Source: Homarus americanus
Lineage: Eukaryota > Arthropoda > Malacostraca > Decapoda > Nephropidae
Length of the DNA: 64,000 nt
Assembly (NCBI RefSeq): GCF_018991925.1
Contig: NW_024738481.1
Coordinates: forward strand, 55,001-119,000
Reading direction: 5' to 3'
The position numbers were made by a program, and so were the translations under genes. A model generated the notes under the pieces. It was not told where the DNA came from, ran no database searches, and saw only the letters and a list, made by a program, of their open reading frames with translations. This document shows positions 22,201-32,225 of the stretch, piece after piece (positions within the stretch are counted from its first letter, which is position 1; the number at the start of each line of letters is the position of its first letter).

Positions 22201-23358
22201 TACAGAAATCAGAAAATCCCGACTAACAACGATGCCCCGCTCAGTCTACCAAACATTAGTCTTACACAAACCGAAGAAAAGAAGAAAGGGAAACTATTTA
22301 GGAAAGTTTCTAGAGACATTAGTAGTTTTACCGACATTAGTATAAGGAAAAGCGATCCCTTCAAAAGAGCTCTTCGCCGTAAGAGCAGTAGTAGTCCCAG
22401 CGAAACCAGTAGTTGTAAGTCAAGTGGTAAGGCCTCAGACAACAGTAGGCTGCGGGATACTTCTCTGACGAATGGCATTGACGACGTGTTGCAGAGAGAC
22501 AAAGTGAACAACGTGTACAGGGATGAGGTGCTAAAAATGGACAAACTTAAGGAAGGATTTAGAGAAGAGTCATTAAAGAAAGGCAAAGTGTACGAACTGT
22601 ATAGAGAAGAGTCCTTAAAGAAAGGCAAAGTGAATGAACTGTATAGAGAAGAGTCGTTAAAGAAAGGCAAAGTGAATGAAATGTATAGAGAAGAATCGTT
22701 GAAGAAGGGCAAAGTGAACAAACTGTATAGAGAAGAGTTGCTACATAAAGGCAAAGTGAACGAAATGTATAGAGAAGAGTCGCTACAGAAAGGCAAAGTG
22801 AACGAACTATATAGAGAAGAGTCGTTAAAGAAAGGCAAAGTGAATGAAATGTATAGAGAAGAATCGTTGAAGAAGGGCAAAGTGAACGAACTGTATAGAG
22901 AAGAGTTGCTACATAAAGGCAAAGTGAACGAAATGTATAGAGAAGAGTCGCTACAGAAAGGCAAAGTGAACGAACTATATAGAGAAGAGTCGTTAAAGAA
23001 AGGCAAAGTGAATGAAATGTATAGAGAAGAATCGTTGAAGAAGGGCAAAGTGAACGAACTGTATAGAGAAGAGTCGCTAAAGAAAGGCAAAGTGAATGAA
23101 CTGTACAGGGAAGAAGTGGCAGACAAGGACCAGACGAACCAAGCGTACGGTGACGAGATGCTGGAGAAGGACAAGGTGAACGAGGTGTACATCATACGTG
23201 TTGTGGTGAAGGACAGGGAGGACGACAAGATGTCCACCCTGGCCAAGGACACCACCGGGGGCTACTACATGAAGATCAGGGGCTTCGAGGTGCCTAAAGA
23301 GGAGCTGGGCAGTACGGTGTCTGGGGACGAAGTCAATGGCTATGACTCGCTCTGCTAA
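16844..23358 (+). CDS. CABIT-domain adaptor protein (THEMIS/GAREM-like) with tandem-repeat tail, 7 coding exons
   Basis: Predicted join: 16844-17086, 18188-18272, 19032-19163, 19766-19941, 20408-20579, 20870-21081, 21652-23358 (stop included); 2,727 nt, 908 aa. Every intron (1101, 759, 602, 466, 290, 570 bp) has GT/AG ends and all six junctions keep frame. Residues about 50-330 resemble a CABIT module. The N-terminal strand region carries LTPKNLLKRYKLP, then GPAIVIPESYTGWFAIV, YYTTVEQVA, a Cys (C206) just before VVFLPFSASGRF (213-224), and KNHKLPLTVRLV. Known CABIT proteins (vertebrate THEMIS and GAREM, and invertebrate relatives such as Serrano, to my recollection) are cytosolic scaffolds in tyrosine-kinase/GRB2 signalling or cell polarity; the same role here is inference. 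The tail (341-908, one exon) is Ser/Lys/Arg-rich, with Y516-AEI and Y524-RN (a GRB2-type YxN site), then a 14-residue repeat array (629-852). ATG 16,844 was chosen because an in-frame TGA lies at 16,811-16,813. No signal peptide or membrane segment. An extra 5' non-coding exon is possible. Confidence 0.85.
17333..17364. repeat. (GT)n microsatellite in intron 1
   Basis: About 15 GT dinucleotides inside intron 1 of the CABIT gene. Confidence 0.95.
17668..17945. repeat. 31-bp minisatellite in intron 1
   Basis: About nine copies of a 31-bp unit (GACCTTCCCTCACCTGAATG followed by ATGTCATGTAC), within intron 1 of the CABIT gene. Five copies carry TGATGTCA, one base from a CRE palindrome. Outer copies are degenerate. 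Confidence 0.85.
18600..19010. repeat. Approximately 22-bp minisatellite in intron 2
   Basis: About 18 degenerate copies of CACCCCTTGAGCCCCTTAAT. A block of about 90 bp at 18,797-18,888 recurs at 18,888-18,980 nearly unchanged. It ends about 20 bp before the acceptor of exon 3. Confidence 0.8.
19210..19274. repeat. (CA)n microsatellite in intron 3
   Basis: About 32 perfect CA dinucleotides some 50 bp downstream of the exon 3 donor. Confidence 0.95.
20561..20655 (+). repeat. 25-bp tandem repeat spanning the exon 5 splice donor
   Basis: The unit GTTCCCTGTAGCTTTACTGG plus TAGGT starts at 20,561, 20,586, 20,611 and (diverging) 20,636. The first copy contains the last coding bases of exon 5 and the donor at 20,580. 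Copies two and three repeat the same ACTG|GTAGGT donor at 20,605 and 20,630. Confidence 0.9.
22516..23187 (+). repeat. Coding 42-bp repeat: 14-residue YREESLKKGKVNEL array
   Basis: Sixteen consecutive 42-bp units lie inside the last exon of the CABIT gene (residues 629-852). The first and last two are degenerate, and the 13 between 22,558 and 23,103 are strongly homogenised. A four-unit, 168-bp higher-order block (22,681-22,848) recurs at 22,849-23,016 with a single base change and begins a third time at 23,017. Because 42 is a multiple of three, copy-number change keeps frame. Each unit is basic/acidic with one Tyr. Confidence 0.9.
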
Positions 23359-24820
23359 CTGGACTCTTTGAGCTGCTTGCTGCTACAGGGACGAAAATTT
23401 GATCTATAAAAACGAAAAAAAAAGCAGTTCCAGTACGAACAATGAACAGTACCTGACGTTCCTCTGCCTTGTCAAGCGAACGTCTGCCTCCTGCTTTCTG
23501 CCAACAATGGTGCTCTTTTCTGGAATGAACTTAATATTTACTTTTGCTGGATGAGCCTTTGACCTGAAAACAGTTGCAAGTTGTAAAAATGTCAGAATTA
23601 GATTTAACTGTGACAGGTTTATTTACAGCTGTTTCCGGAGAGGTCAGTGGGAGATCAAAGGCTTGTAACCTTTGGTGTGGGAGTGACTCTTACTCCCCAA
23701 GCTAAATCTGGTGCGATTGTCTGTGTGAGAAGCTGTTAAGGCGCCCGGTGAGAGACAAGGGCCCGGGTTCTCAAAAGATTCGTAGGTTTAATCTGGCCCT
23801 GTAACTGGAGAAGTGAGAATGCGTCAAATTAGCTCACTTAAGTTACACAATTGCACTGAGACTCTACCATAACATGATGCTCTCTCATCCCCAGTTACGA
23901 TAAGAGCAAAGGGAAAAAAAGGACTTACGATCCATTTGTAGAATCCTGGCCCAGCTACAGTTCCTACATCTCCACGACTATGTGTAATAATGGCGATACG
24001 AATGATGGATGACTCGAGCTCTGGAACATTGAAAGACGAATGTAGAGAGTCAACAATGAACCGAGTGTTTTAGAAGAGTATTATTTACATGAAGAAAAGA
24101 ACGACGAGTATTGGAACTAATGATGGATGTGTTTCGCTGATGTTTGTGATGAATTTATTATCTTTTATAAAAACTACAGTGTTACAGTGATGAGTTTAAG
24201 GACCCAAGTGTTGGAAGTACTCTCGTCACTGCCTGACTCAGAAAATAAAAAAAATAAAATAATGAAAGTTGTTCTAAATAGCTGGAATTTTCTCGTTAAA
24301 TCAAACTGTGAGAAATCCTGAGACTAAAGGAGAATTATCTCTCTGGAAACATCTCAAACTGGAGAACAATTGACTGTTGCAAAAGAAAAAAAAATATGAC
24401 TCACTGTTTCCAGATTGTGACTGTGTACTTGAAGGACCTCTGCTGTGTTACAATAGGTTTTTTTTCCTCACAAATGTCTTGAACTAGGAATAAAATGTCT
24501 TCAAATGTATTACCCTGAATGTCTTTATCTCTTGTCCTACAGATGTTTTAGACCAAGGGAAACAAAATATATTGATATATGTTTAAACTGATTATTTAAA
24601 CTAGGAATAATATGTCTTAAAATGACTTCATAATGTTGTGAACTAGAAAGAAAAAATATATATATATTGAAATGTCTACCCACAAATGTCTTGAACTAAG
24701 AAAAATACCTGGAAATGTTTTAAATAGAAAAAATAAATAGAAATTAAATGTCAATCTAGCCGAAAGCCATATCTTGAAATGTCTTCCCAAAAATGTCTTG
24801 AACTAGGAATGATTTCACAG
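23359..24820 (+). other. Candidate 3' UTR and downstream repeats of the CABIT gene
   Basis: AT-rich non-coding sequence after the stop. Possible AATAAA polyadenylation signals lie at about 24,250 and 24,488; which is used is unknown. From about 24,470 to 24,820 the phrase AATGTCTTGAACTAGGAATA recurs imperfectly several times. Confidence 0.4.
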
Positions 24821-24897
24821 TTGAGAGCAAAAGTACGACAGGTTGAGATACTACACTTGATGTTGGTTAAGTGTGTGTGAACAGTGTTACTTCTGGT

Positions 24898-25290
24898 CAC
24901 TTTAGGTTAGATTAGGTCAAGTCAGTTTAGATCAGGTCAGTTTGGGTCAAGTTAGGTTAGTTTAGGTCAGGTCAGGTTAGGGATTGATTAGGTCGAGTCA
25001 CTTTAGAACAGGTTAGGTTAGATTAGGTCAATTCAGTTTGGATCAGGTCAGTTTGGGTCAAGTTAGTTCAGGTTTAGATCAAGTCAGTTTAGGTCAGGTC
25101 AGTTTAGATCAAGTCAGTATAGGTCATGTCAGTTTAGGTTAGATTAGATCAAGTCAGTTTGGATCAGGTCAGTTTGGGTCAAGTTAGTTCAGGTTTAGAT
25201 CAAGTCAGTTTAGGTCATGTCAGTTTAGATCAAGTCAGTATAGGTCATGTCAGTTTAGATCGTCAGTATAGGTCATGTTACGCTAGACCA
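24898..25290. repeat. 15-bp GTCAGTTTAGATCAG minisatellite
   Basis: About 25 degenerate copies of a GTCAGTTTAGATCAG-like unit, compositionally similar to the TTAGG-like tracts. A block of about 90 bp near 25,028 recurs near 25,148. Confidence 0.75.
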
Positions 25291-25424
25291 GGTCAAGTTA
25301 TATAAATAGTATAAAAATTTAAGTTACTATGTCACCAAAACTAACACTTAATATATATACCCCCAGTAATTCAGCTTGTGTTGACAGTCTCTTGTGTTTA
25401 ACTTAATCATCCATCTCTCTTATT

Positions 25425-26300
25425 TCTGTCATCCACTTGTGTTCTCTAGATCATCCACTTCTGTGTTTTTTAGATCATCCACTTCTGTGTTTTCTAGATC
25501 ATCCACCTCTATTTTCTCATGATCATCCACCTCTATGTTCTCTAGATCATCCACTTCTGTGTTCTCTAAATCATCCACTTTTGTGTTTTCTAGATCATTC
25601 ACCTCTATATTATCTAGATCATCCATCTGTGTTATCTAGATCATCCACCTGTGTTCTCTAGATCATGCACCTGCATTCTCTAGAGCACCCACCTCTGTGT
25701 TCTCTAGATCATCCACCTGTGTTATCTAGATCATCCACCTGTGTTCTCTAGATCATCCACTTTTGTTTTCTCTAGATCATCCACCTCTATTTTCTAGATT
25801 ATACACTTCTGTGTTTCTAGATCATCCACTTCTGTGTTCTCTAGATCATCCACCTGTGTTCTCTAGAACATCCACCTGTGTTCTCTAGATCCTCCATTTC
25901 TGTGTTCTCTAGATCATCCACCTTTGTGTTCTCTAGATCATCCACCTTTGTGTTCTCTAGATCATCCACCTCTATTTTCTAGATCATCCACTTCTGTGTT
26001 CTCTAGATCACCCCCTCTATGTTCTCTAGATCATCCACTTCTGTGTTCTCTAGATCATCCATTTCTGTGTTCTCTAGATCATCCACTTCTGTGTTCTCTA
26101 GATCATCCATTTCTGTGTTCTCTAGATTATCCACCTCTTTGTTTTCTAGATCATCCAACTCTATTTTCTAGATCATCCACTTCTGTGTTATCTAGATCAT
26201 TCACCTCTGTATTCCCTAGATTATCCACTCCTGTGTTCTCCAGATCAACCACTTATGTATTCTAAATCATCCACATTAGTTCCTAAGCCATCCACCTCTG
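25425..26300. repeat. 24-bp minisatellite (TCTAGATCATCCACTTCTG core)
   Basis: About 36 copies, most with an internal TCTAGATCATCCAC. Frames on both strands (LDHP... and EVDDLENT...) are translated repeat because the 24-bp unit is a multiple of three. Confidence 0.9.
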
Positions 26301-27499
26301 TTTTCTAAGTCATGCACCTCTGTGGGTTGGGGAGGGACACCGAGGTCATGTCTTCCAATATAATATCTTTTCGTACACACAAGCATCACTAGCCACGTCC
26401 TGTACCTCCACTTTATAGCTGATATCTGAGGGCCAGGTACAGGTAGCTAGCTTCCCAGTAAATTATGTATTAGAAAATCCTAAGAGAGAGAGAGAGAGGT
26501 ATAATCATCATATACGTTGGTTCCAAAGACAACTTATCAGGTGTCCCGGACTATACTACAGGTATCCTCAAGAACCAAAAGAAAACACGATCCAAACTGA
26601 TATGTGATACCAAAGCTCTCCGGTCCAACATCGTCTCGGGTCCAAGGATGTCGGCGTTCCGGGTAACAACATAAATAATAAGAACAGGAAATTTATGGCA
26701 TATTAGGGGTATAAGAAAAAAGTAAAACGACACCAGTTATCCAAAACCTTTCATTAGTATAATAAATTCAATAGATTCAACTTAAAATTTATTGAGGAAA
26801 ATATATTACACTACTGTATATTATCCCAAAAAGTTTATACATCACTGATGGTAATATCAACTCAACGACAGACGATTGTTTCAGAACTCTTACAATGCAG
26901 GTATAGTGTGTGGGCGCACAACTTAATACTTTACAAGAATAAGATTCTAAACAAATACACAATATAATATTTGCATTATCATGACATAAATACAATTAAA
27001 ATCAACTAAATTGACAGTACAAACCCTTCCTTTGTAAACCCCGCCCACTGATGGCGTTATTGCCACGACCACAAAACACCAACGATTCGAAGTACACCAT
27101 GAAAGAATCGGGCCCTGAACATTAAATCAATTCCCTTAAATATTTTAAGTAATTACTCTAAATAACTAAGCTTTATTAGTCATCTGGTTACTTATTATTA
27201 CTCATAGTTGTTATATCTTCGTTGGTGCTTCAGTAATAGTGTTTATATCTTCGTTAGTTAGCTGGGATTCGGATGGTTGATGGTTCAGTAAGGGCGTATC
27301 GAGGTCTCATTTACACGTCTCGAAGCCTCTCAGTGAACTAGTGGCAGCATACCAATTGCCTCAGTTTTTGTGTGTTGCTGTTACTGACGCCTGCCCCTTG
27401 ACGGCTGCTGCTGTTACTATTGGCTTTTGTTTCCTGACAGCTGCTTCTGCTGATGCTGACGGTGTACTACTGTAGCTGGTGATTAGGTACTAATGATGG
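26301..27499. other. No gene supported
   Basis: Unique AT-rich DNA. Short frames of 60-68 aa on the minus strand show no recognisable motif. Confidence 0.45.
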
Positions 27500-27514
27500 T
27501 TACTGCTGACTGAC

Positions 27515-27690
27515 AGCTGATGATGACAACCAATAATAGGTACTACTAGCTGACGGCTGCTGCTTCAGTATACTGCTGGATGACAGCTGCTGCTTCTGGG
27601 TCCTGCTGGCTGACGGCTGCTGCTTCTGGGTACTGATGGCTGACGGCTTCTGACGCTTCTGGATACTGCTGGCTGACGGAGGGTACTCCC
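27515..27690. repeat. 30-bp minisatellite (GCTGACGGCTGCTGCTTCTG core)
   Basis: About five imperfect copies with a CTG-rich unit. The minus-strand 71-aa Ser/Gln-rich frame is the translated repeat. Confidence 0.8.
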
Positions 27691-27753
27691 TAAAGACTGG
27701 TAAAGTTTCACTCAAAACTCGTTAGTGTACAGGTGCTCCCATACATTGCTTGG

Positions 27754-27836
27754 GCACAACCACTAAAACTTATTCGGCACCCGTGTCATATTGCATCACG
27801 CCGTAAGGATGCCGAATAATTTTTTAGTGGGTGCAC
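27754..27836. repeat. Inverted repeat / hairpin (about 26-bp arms, 30-bp loop)
   Basis: The left arm (27,754-27,779, ending ACTTATTCGGCA) pairs with the right arm (27,810-27,836, TGCCGAATAATTTTTTAGTG) with a few mismatches. It could be a hairpin RNA precursor or a foldback element. Nothing favours either strongly. Confidence 0.6.
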
Positions 27837-28204
27837 ATAATTTACGTTACGGTTATGTCATCACAAAGTTAGGTTAAAGTTTATACAGGAGTCCATGGCG
27901 AAGTTAGTTAAGGTGCATTTCTTACTAAATTTAGAATGGAATCCTTGTGGTTTACTTACTGTACCCACTGAACGGTAAATGTCACAGCGCATGGCTTACG
28001 TAGGGATTTTGGATGAACGTTTAACATTTTGTATAATTTAAATCAGATGGGGGAATGGGGAAAATCTTGGTAATACTTTGGATATAGACGATTAGGCTGT
28101 GGCCTTCGCGGCTTTGGCGAATGGAAATTATCACCAAGCTCGTTGGTACTACTGAAACAGAATATTAATTACCTATTCATTCCTGGTAAAATTATTTGTC
28201 AATA

Positions 28205-28241
28205 CGACGAGAGCGCTGAGGTGGCCTCGGCGCTCTCGTCG
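28205..28241. repeat. Near-perfect GC-rich hairpin (17-bp arms, 3-nt loop)
   Basis: The left arm CGACGAGAGCGCTGAGG pairs with the right arm CCTCGGCGCTCTCGTCG across TGG, with 16 of 17 pairs. It stands out from its AT-rich surroundings. Function unknown; the loop is very short for a microRNA precursor. Confidence 0.8.
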
Positions 28242-29303
28242 TGTTATTAGTAAGTTCAATGTAATATTTTTTTATGTTTCAGTATTACTAGTGATACTCC
28301 GAGGCGTTGCTACTGGTTTTATTTAACTTTTGAAGCCGTGTTTTAGCTCTCTGCGTAGTGTTTCTTTCCCGTGAAGAGGGAGTTCTGGTGCGTTTGTTGG
28401 GGTATTTATAACTGATGTTGTCCACCCTCACATATGAACCTACTTTACAAGTCGACAGAATATTGGGGATCGGGGTCACCGGTGAGGGAGGAGACAAAAT
28501 GGTTACCAGGCATACCAAGACCCTAGAGAGGGGGATGGTGCACCCTCCCCCTAGCCCAGTCCACCACGGGCCAGGCCTGTAGTTTTAATCACTCTTCTTC
28601 CCTCTTCCACGAAGATCTTGCATGTAGGAATCGTTCCTTCAGGTGGTAGTTTTAATTGCTCGAACCTCTTCCCCCCTTTGTGCGGGACCATCTAGGGTAG
28701 GGTTGGTCATCCTGTCCACCTCCACTGATGCCTTATGGGTCGTCTTACTCGTGTGGTTGGTAAGCCGGGAGTGCGTTTGTTTACATTACAAATGCTGGCG
28801 GTAAAATCAAGACTATTCATCATGAACTCCTAAGCCTCTCATTCAACAAGGACAAGTCCTGTATCTCAGAGAATGGGAGTTTTTAGCGCATTTAATTTGG
28901 AGGAAAATGTTCTTCAAAATAAGAACACCTGTGGGAAGATTGTTGTTTTAAAGAAGCAAGCTTGGATGAGGATAACAACCAGTTTATCGCTGAGGGATGT
29001 GGGCCTCAGTGATCTGACCAATAACTATGGAAGATCTGAGAGCGTATTAAAAAAAAAAAAAAAAATGTATATTGTTGTTAAGTAGGTTACGTTAAATAGG
29101 GTGTAAATTACTACACTCTGAGACAACTCGCCTAATTCAACTTGCCTATTTCAATTACCTGGGATGTTAAGAGACTTCTTATTTGGCTCCCATCTCACAA
29201 AATACCCTTTGAGTGTGAACTTGTACATAATTTTTTCTTCCTCAGTTTTTTTTATTTTTCTTAAATTTCTCCTTGATTATCTTTTGTAAATTGTCTTCCT
29301 TTT
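28242..29303. other. No gene supported
   Basis: A 76-aa minus frame (28,288-28,518) and a 70-aa plus frame (28,873-29,085) lack recognisable motifs. A poly-A run lies at about 29,049-29,064. Confidence 0.4.
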
Positions 29304-30792
29304 TATTGCCTTTCCACCTTAGCTGATAAAGAGTTAAGATAGTAGTATCTCTTTCGGTAGTTAACAAATCGGGAACAGTGGTCAAGTCTAGCTTTAAAGG
29401 CGCTTATTGAGGCGGCAGAAACTACGTTCTCGAGTTGGTCGTTCCAGGGTCTCACTACCTCACAAAATGAATTTGCTCTGGCTAAGGTTTTCCAGTGGCT
29501 TCGCTTTTTTTGTTTTGTTTACATGTGTTTGATCTGGTACTGCCCTCACTATACTCAAAGAAGACACTTTGGTACACATTTTCCATTCCTTCTAAGTGTT
29601 TAACAATTCTATTTCTAATAACAATTTCACACCTTACATAAAACACTTGTTCGTGACACTGGCCTATAATTTAAGGTTGAAGTTCGTCTCCTTTCTTGTA
29701 TATAGGTCATATTCTTGCTGCTTTCCAAAAAGTAGGCATCAAACCTGTGCTCAAGGTTGCTTTTATAATTAGTTTAACTGGTAAAGTTAATTCTTGATGA
29801 CATTCCTGTAATGGTATAGGGTGTACACTATCCAGGCCCATTGACTTGTTTCCATTTACTGATTGCAAACCAGCCTCCACCATATCAACAGTTACATCAA
29901 TGTCTTCAGTAACTGGGCCACTATAATCAAACATAAGCTCTGGTAACTCTGTTGGATTTTCTTCTACAAAAACACCTTGGAAAGCTTTATTGAATTCATT
30001 CACATTTTCTAGGACATTCTTTGTCATTTGGGTCTCGTTTTTCTTGACATGAAGTACCTTTTCTTTTGGACTTTTCTTGTTCCTTTTATAGCTTCAAAAG
30101 TGTCTTAGATTCTTTTTAATGTCTTCACATAGATTCTTGGTAAATGTCATCTTGGCCTGTGTCACCGTAAGTGTGGTTTTGTTTCTTTGTTGCCTATATT
30201 CTTCTACTCTAAGAGGAGTCTTTCTCTCTTTGGATCTTTTGTAAGTTTTTTCTTCAGCAATTATTAGTCGTTTCACTTCCATTGTCATCCATTTGGGTTT
30301 ATATTCCCTTGTCAAATTATATATTGGGCACAAACTCTTCTATCAACTCACTGAACATATTCACCTTAATTACATTCATCTCATCAGGTGACTTTTCTTT
30401 GAAAATTTCATAGCAGTTTACTTCTGATAATTTCCTCTTAGATTTCCTTATAATTTCCTTTATAAAAACAGTATTTAATTGAGCCTTCTTCATTTAACAG
30501 TATTGGATCACCATCTAAAATAAGACCAAACTATAACATATCATGCAGACCCTTCCCTCTGGGGGACAAATACTTGCATTTTCCACATCTTGGAGACTTG
30601 TAGTAAACACAAGGTCCAGCTGAGTTGGGTTATCATAATATAAGTTATGGGTTGGCTTAAGCACAAGTTGATACTGAAGTAATTTATTGTGACCCTAAGT
30701 TTCCGGGCATCAGCCACATGTTGCTCATCACTCAAGACCGAATTTATCTCCCAGCTTATATCACTATAATTAAAATATCCACAAGTTAACAC
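29304..30792 (-). mobile_element. Decayed CR1/Jockey-like LINE, internally deleted
   Basis: Read on the minus strand, in order: an endonuclease fragment (30,792-30,541) with a CGYFNYSDISWEI block resembling the GDFN motif of APE-type endonucleases; a basic linker (30,333-30,094); the start of the reverse transcriptase (30,027-29,707) with NGNKSMGLDSVHPIPLQEC and LSTGLMPTFWKAA; then, after only about 220 bp, the typical C-terminal end ARANSFCEVVRPWNDQL...SAASISAFKARLDH (about 29,480-29,304). The palm with the catalytic aspartates is missing. Stops and frameshifts separate the pieces, so this is a dead copy. Confidence 0.75.
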
Positions 30793-30852
30793 TCGAAATT
30801 CCGTATTATATTGTATATATACACCTTGTTTTGTACTTCTCCTTCGTCTGTA

Positions 30853-30924
30853 CTCACCCCTGAAGATGTGAATTACACGAAAGCGCTTGGGAACTTCGTG
30901 TTTTCTTTTTCCTTGTGGTTATCA

Positions 30925-30980
<56 letters not shown>
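30853..30980 (+). mobile_element. Penelope-like 3' fragment with hammerhead-like core, ending in (AT)n
   Basis: CCTGAAGATGTGAATTACAC followed by GAAAGCGCTTGGG resembles the short motif at the ends of Penelope-like retroelements. CTGAAGA (30,860-30,866) and GAAA (30,879-30,882) sit where a hammerhead core would have them. CCC (30,857-30,859) can pair with GGG (30,889-30,891), and GTG with CAC. One extra T before stem II departs from the consensus. A (TA)27 run (30,926-30,980) follows. The family assignment is from recollection of similar arthropod repeats. Confidence 0.4.
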
Positions 30981-30983
<3 letters not shown>

Positions 30984-31856
30984 CAGGAATTAAGAACTCT
31001 AAACTTATTTAAAGACTAAAGTTAAACAAGAACGTTCGCCATAATTTATACACGTGAACAATAAGGTTGTGAGCCAGTTGAATTTATAAAGGAATGTAAA
31101 TAATATTACTAGGCTTTGATTAAATCATTTGTGAAACGGGGTAGTCAAGCATATAGTAATTTTCTTAAACAATACTTAATATTAATATTTCCGAAAACAA
31201 TCGAATATACACACCAATAAGAAGTTACACAAGCAGTTAAAGATATTTGTGTAATAGAGAAAATTATTAACAATGTGATGGTTTGTAATGGAAGTAACGC
31301 ACGTATCACTGTGATCACTAGCCAGGAAGAGTGTTGTCCTTGTATGAATTGTCACGGGAGAAGCACACAAGATAGGACACACAGCACGAAGCCTGTATCT
31401 AAGGCTGACACGTCCCTAGATCAAAGAGAAAAAGTGTTATGCCGAGGCATAATTTCGTATTATAATCTTGTAAACTAGGTGTTTTGATTGTCTTCTGTCC
31501 CATGCAGCAGATATTTTGGGTAAATTTAATGAAATTTTCGTGTATATAGACGAGATATTGATGTATTAATTATATAAGAATATTCTAGAGTGTATTGCAT
31601 AATTTTTGTTCTGATATACCTGTAAGTGTAAGCCTAGATATTGGAAGCATAATGTATTGTCTAATGGTAGACCCTGCTGCCACATGGCATTGCGAAAATT
31701 GTGACCAAGTCCCAGGTTACTGATCTAACTTTCTGCCTCATTTACACGCAATTGCAGGGTCTCAATTGTTTCTCTTACTATTGACAACACAACATACATA
31801 TATTGCTTCTTACTTTTGATCTTTTTCATTTTTGTATTTCTATATGGTTCTTTATT
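30981..31856. other. No gene supported
   Basis: Unique AT-rich DNA. Two frames of 66-67 aa on opposite strands overlap at 31,182-31,478 without recognisable motifs. Confidence 0.45.
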
Positions 31857-31892
31857 ATTATTATTATTATTATTAATAATAATAATAATAAT
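31857..31892. repeat. (ATT)6(AAT)6 perfect palindrome
   Basis: Trinucleotide runs converge head to head, giving a 36-bp perfect inverted repeat with no loop. Confidence 0.9.
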
Positions 31893-31910
31893 TACATTTT
31901 CGCCCCCCGG

Positions 31911-32225
31911 TGTCTGGACATCACTAGAAATCACTAGAATGTTCTAGGCGTCTAATGAACCACATATAAGCTGGCGCGGGCTGCCTAGTTGCTCCCCCCA
32001 CCTAGTGTAAAGACTAAGCCTAGCAAAACAACTGAAGACCATTGTTGTGCAAGTATTGTGGAATTGTTGTGATTAATGTAAAGTGAGAAGACTAAGGAAT
32101 TGTAAATTGGTAGTGTACTGACTATATATTTGTAGAGTGGAGTTATACGCTGTGAAAACATTACTGTACCCTGATAAGTGTTGTGAAGGGTTACTGTTTA
32201 TTAAAGAAGACTACAGTGCACAAAA
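31911..32225 (+). mobile_element. Possible solo LTR
   Basis: The segment starts TGTCTGGACATCACTAGAA, has a TATA-like CATATAAGC (about 31,960), a GC-rich stretch just downstream, and TTTATTAAAGAA before an end near TGCACA. This is the order of an LTR promoter and poly(A) region. No second LTR, internal region or clear target duplication was seen. Confidence 0.25.

Noticed and set aside
22209..23255. 348-aa minus-strand frame opposite the CABIT gene tail
   Set aside because: It is the shadow of the 42-bp coding repeat. The plus strand has matching splice phases and a recognisable upstream domain.
25429..26265. Possible CRISPR-like array from regular 24-bp repeats
   Set aside because: Units are contiguous without spacers, the DNA is eukaryotic, and no cas-type genes are present; it is a minisatellite.
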